Assembly (NCBI RefSeq): GCF_017309075.1 | Contig: NZ_JAEMGS010000010.1 | Location: forward strand, 1-64,000 | Source: Motiliproteus sp. SC1-56 | Lineage (GTDB): Bacteria > Pseudomonadota > Gammaproteobacteria > Pseudomonadales > Balneatricaceae | DNA length: 64,000 bases | Direction: 5' to 3' | Shown: positions 61,490 to 64,000 of the stretch, in pieces | Layout of the letters: each line of letters opens with the position of its first letter | Position numbering within the stretch: the stretch's first letter is position 1 | The notes under the pieces: generated by a model | The model's database searches: none | The model's input: only the letters and a program-made list of their open reading frames with translations | Told to the model about the DNA's origin: nothing | Position numbers and translations under genes: made by a program

Positions 61490-63310
61490 GTGACCGCAGA
61501 GATCCTTTTTGTTTTTGGCCTGCTGGCCGTCACCATTATCCTTTTCATCTCCGACAAGATCCGCATGGATATCGTTGCCCTGATGGTGGTGGTCTCCCTG
61601 GCGCTCTCCGGCGTGATCACACCGGCCGAGACGGTTTCGGGCTTTGGCCAGTCGATTGTGGTGATGATTGCCGGCCTCTTTATCGTCGGTGAGGCCCTGT
61701 TCAGAACCGGCGTGGCCGCCGCCGTGGGTAACTGGATGCTGCGGGTCGGCGGCACCGGTGAAACCCGGCTGTTGATGTTCCTGATTCCAGTCGTCGCCGG
61801 TCTCTCCGCGTTTATGAGCTCCACCGGTGCGGTGGCGCTCTTCATTCCCATTATCCTCAGCATGTCCCGCAAGTCGGGCCTGCACCCCTCGCGGCTGCTG
61901 ATGCCCCTGGCCTTCGCATCGCTCATCGGCGGTATGCTGACACTGATCGGCACGCCGCCCAACATCGTGGTCAGCGAACAGATGCAGCGCGCCGGTTTTG
62001 GCCCCTTTGCCTTTTTCGATTTCACCCTGATCGGCGGCGCGATCCTGGTGGTCGGAACCCTGTACCTGATATTCGTTGCCCGGCACCTCTTGCCCAAAGG
62101 CGAAGCCCGGGACCCGGACAACCCCCACCCCCACCTGCGCGATTTCGCCGAGCGCTACGGCAACGCGGACCGTCTGCACAAGCTGGAAATTTCCCTGGGT
62201 TCAGGGCTGATCGGCAAGACCGTTGCCGAGGCCGGACTGCGCACCCATTATGAAGTCACAGTCTTCGGCATCCAGCGCAAGGGGCGCCTTATCTCCTCGC
62301 TGATGCCGGTGCTGGCGGAGACCCGCATGCAGCTCGGAGATGTGCTGCTGGCCTACGGGGAAAACGACGATATCGAGCGCCTGCGCAGCGAACAGCGGGT
62401 ACGCAAACTGGGTTTCCCGGAACAGGAGATCAGCGATTTGGAGCAGGAGTTCGGCGTGGCAGAGGTCATGCTGAGGCGCAACTCCGGGCTGATCGGCCAG
62501 ACACTTAAAGAGGGACGTTTTCGCGAGCGCTTCAACCTCAGCGTCATCGGCGTCAGGCGCAACAATGAACCCCTGCAGACCGAATTCAACGGCACCCCCC
62601 TGGCCTTCGGCGACACCCTGCTGCTGGCCGGCGGTTGGCGCTACCTGGAAGAGCTGGATAAAAAGCGCGACTTCGTGGTACTGGAAACCCCTGCCGAGAT
62701 GAGCGACATCCCCTCCCGGCGCGAACGGGCCCCCGTCGCCCTGGCCATTATGGCCCTGATGCTGGTGGCGATGGTGTCTGGGGTACTCAGCAGCCTCAGC
62801 GCCATCCTGCTGGCGGCGCTGGCGATGATCCTGACCCGCTGCGTGACCATGGAAGAGTCCTATCGCTCCCTCAACGGGCCCAGCCTGATCCTGATTGCCG
62901 GCATGCTCCCCCTGGCCCTGGCGATGAAAAAGAGCGGCGCCTTGGAGCTGATCGTCGATGGCTTGATCGGCGGCCTGGGGGACAGCGGCCCGCTGCTGCT
63001 GTGCGCAAGCCTTTTCGTGTTCACATCGGTGTTCAGCCAGTTTATTTCCAACACGGCCACCACCGTGCTGGTGGCCCCAATCGCCCTCGCTGCCGCCCAA
63101 GGCCTGGGGCTGAACCCGCAGCCCTTTATGATGACCGTGGCGCTCGCGGCGTCTACGGCCTTCTCCACCCCCATCGCCAGCCCCGTCAACACCCTGGTGC
63201 TGGCCCCGGGCAACTACCGCTTTATCGACTTCGTCAAAGTCGGCCTGCCCCTGCAGCTGCTGGCCATGGTGATTACCCTGACCCTGGTACCCTGGGTTTT
63301 CCCGTTCTAA
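61490..63310 (+). CDS. SLC13/DASS-family permease with RCK-C domains
   Basis: A 606-residue transporter started at the GTG at 61490, preceded by AGGGAG at 6 bp. The N-terminal half has about six TM segments with MSSTGAVALFIPIILSMS and LIGTPPNIVVSEQM (Na+/substrate loop). A central cytosolic part of about 190 residues carries two TrkA/RCK-C domains (LEISLGSGLIGKTVAEAG; VMLRRNSGLIGQTLKEGRF). The second half holds five or more TMs with QFISNTATTVLVAPIALAA. It resembles sodium/sulfate or dicarboxylate symporters; the exact anion is not shown. It appears monocistronic. Confidence 0.9.
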   Translation: MTAEILFVFGLLAVTIILFISDKIRMDIVALMVVVSLALSGVITPAETVSGFGQSIVVMIAGLFIVGEALFRTGVAAAVGNWMLRVGGTGETRLLMFLIPVVAGLSAFMSSTGAVALFIPIILSMSRKSGLHPSRLLMPLAFASLIGGMLTLIGTPPNIVVSEQMQRAGFGPFAFFDFTLIGGAILVVGTLYLIFVARHLLPKGEARDPDNPHPHLRDFAERYGNADRLHKLEISLGSGLIGKTVAEAGLRTHYEVTVFGIQRKGRLISSLMPVLAETRMQLGDVLLAYGENDDIERLRSEQRVRKLGFPEQEISDLEQEFGVAEVMLRRNSGLIGQTLKEGRFRERFNLSVIGVRRNNEPLQTEFNGTPLAFGDTLLLAGGWRYLEELDKKRDFVVLETPAEMSDIPSRRERAPVALAIMALMLVAMVSGVLSSLSAILLAALAMILTRCVTMEESYRSLNGPSLILIAGMLPLALAMKKSGALELIVDGLIGGLGDSGPLLLCASLFVFTSVFSQFISNTATTVLVAPIALAAAQGLGLNPQPFMMTVALAASTAFSTPIASPVNTLVLAPGNYRFIDFVKVGLPLQLLAMVITLTLVPWVFPF

Positions 63311-63382
63311 GACCGAGGGCCAAGGTCGCTGTTTCGAATACGCGACGCCGGGCAGGCCTGACCCCGAGGCAAGCCACGAACA

Positions 63383-63412
63383 AGGTTGCAGCCTCTCGAG
63401 GGGTTGCAACCT
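63383..63412. repeat. inverted repeat between the permease and BtuF-like genes
   Basis: AGGTTGCA and TGCAACCT flank an inner part containing CTCGAG, giving an 8-bp perfect outer stem. It could be a hairpin ending the permease transcript or a site for a regulator; no T-run is present. A cobalamin riboswitch was looked for here and not found. Confidence 0.4.
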
Positions 63413-63461
63413 GGCGGTGCTATGTGAAGATAGGCGCGACCTGAACCCCGGAGTAACCGAC

Positions 63462-64000
63462 TTGGCACCGCCCTACCTGCTAGCTTTCTTTCTCCTGTTA
63501 GGGAGCGCATTTACCCACGCCGAACCGGTCTCGACCATCGATGACCTGGGCAGAACGATTACCCTGCCGGCACCGGCCCAACGCATCGTCAGCCTCGCTC
63601 CCAATATCACCGAGCTGCTGTTCAGCGCGGGCGCAGGCGAGCGGCTGGTAGGCACCGTCAGTTACAGCAATTACCCACCCGCCGCGCAGGACATCCCCCG
63701 GGTGGGTGGGCCTTCGCAGGTCGACCTGGAGGCACTCCTGGCCACCCGCCCCGACCTGGTGGTGGCTTGGAAGACGGGGAACCCCGCCCGCGCGCTTGCG
63801 CAGATTGAGCGGCTGGGGCTGCCGCTGTACCTTGCCGAGCCCGCCACCCTGGAGCAGATAGCCAGCAATGTGGAACGCCTCGGTTCCCTGGCCGGCACCG
63901 CCCCGACGGCTGCCCGCGAAGCCGCGCGTTTTCGCGCCAGGCTGCGAACACTCACCCGCCCGCCCGGCTCACGAGCCCCGGTGCGGGTCTTCTACCAGAT
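63462..64000 (+). CDS. BtuF-like cobalamin-binding periplasmic protein, 5' part
   Basis: The gene runs off the window; 179 codons are visible. The TTG at 63462 is preferred because GGAG lies eight bases upstream and it starts a signal peptide (LAFFLLLGSAFTHA). The mature part matches the BtuF/FepB class of ABC-transporter binding proteins: TIDDLGRTITLPAPAQRIVSL, APNITELLFSAGAGERLVGTVSYSNYP, RVGGPSQVDLEALLATRPDLVV. In this family such sequences usually bind vitamin B12. No B12 riboswitch was seen upstream. Confidence 0.85.
   Translation, partial: MAPPYLLAFFLLLGSAFTHAEPVSTIDDLGRTITLPAPAQRIVSLAPNITELLFSAGAGERLVGTVSYSNYPPAAQDIPRVGGPSQVDLEALLATRPDLVVAWKTGNPARALAQIERLGLPLYLAEPATLEQIASNVERLGSLAGTAPTAAREAARFRARLRTLTRPPGSRAPVRVFYQ

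Noticed and set aside
63311-63461. Possible cobalamin riboswitch before the BtuF-like gene
   Set aside because: The B12 box and the other conserved riboswitch elements are absent; only a simple inverted repeat is present.

Overview
The window looks like the chromosome of a marine-type, aerobic, heterotrophic gammaproteobacterium. This is an inference from gene content: FabV enoyl reductase, a HutC-controlled hut operon, fadBA, PEP-CTERM/PrsT, DUF1302/DUF1329 and RND systems. No rRNA or tRNA gene was found to test it. From about 4.7 kb onward the DNA is G+C-rich, with tightly packed and often overlapping genes. The first 4.6 kb is visibly A+T-richer and made of short, functionally unrelated genes.

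Layout. 1-4.6 kb is an accessory region: a small membrane protein gene followed by an integron attC-like site, a GDSL hydrolase, PpnP, an AhpD-like protein, two zinc-ribbon proteins and a Ycf46-type AAA ATPase. 4.7-11.3 kb is the histidine utilization locus: divergent hutC, a tandem palindromic operator, then hutI-hutG-hutU-hutH. 11.3-24.1 kb holds cell-envelope genes (SYLF lipoprotein, PAS sensor kinase, PLD-family lipoprotein, MscS channel, outer-membrane protein, OmpA/DUF4398 pair, YbaY-META lipoprotein) and fabV. 24.2-28.7 kb has a chemoreceptor, an HD-GYP response regulator and an EEP-family phosphatase/nuclease. 28.7-35.7 kb has an aberrant tryptophan 2,3-dioxygenase homolog and a tripartite RND efflux operon.

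35.9-42.2 kb is a tightly coupled six-gene fatty-acyl operon (acyl-CoA dehydrogenase, SCP2, acyl-CoA ligase, DUF2889, nitronate-monooxygenase-like, enoyl-CoA hydratase). 42.2-46.6 kb is a PEP-CTERM protein plus PrsT-like TPR protein, preceded by a good sigma-54 promoter match. 46.6-50 kb is fadBA. 50.2-61.1 kb is the most interesting block: YCF48-MMPL-Usp-AraC (four overlapping genes behind a 21-bp tandem repeat) and DUF1302-DUF1329. An HDOD gene sits between the two groups, flanked by two 139-bp copies of the DUF1329 3' end, one of them a dead remnant. 61.4-64 kb has an SLC13/RCK permease and the start of a BtuF-like binding protein.

Working together: the 50-61 kb block reads as a candidate envelope trafficking route for a hydrophobic compound (beta-barrel DUF1302, LolB-like DUF1329, inner-membrane MMPL pump, secreted BNR propeller), with its own AraC regulator and stress protein. 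The fad genes and the acyl operon next to it would handle acyl-CoA breakdown. These functional links are inference from gene order.
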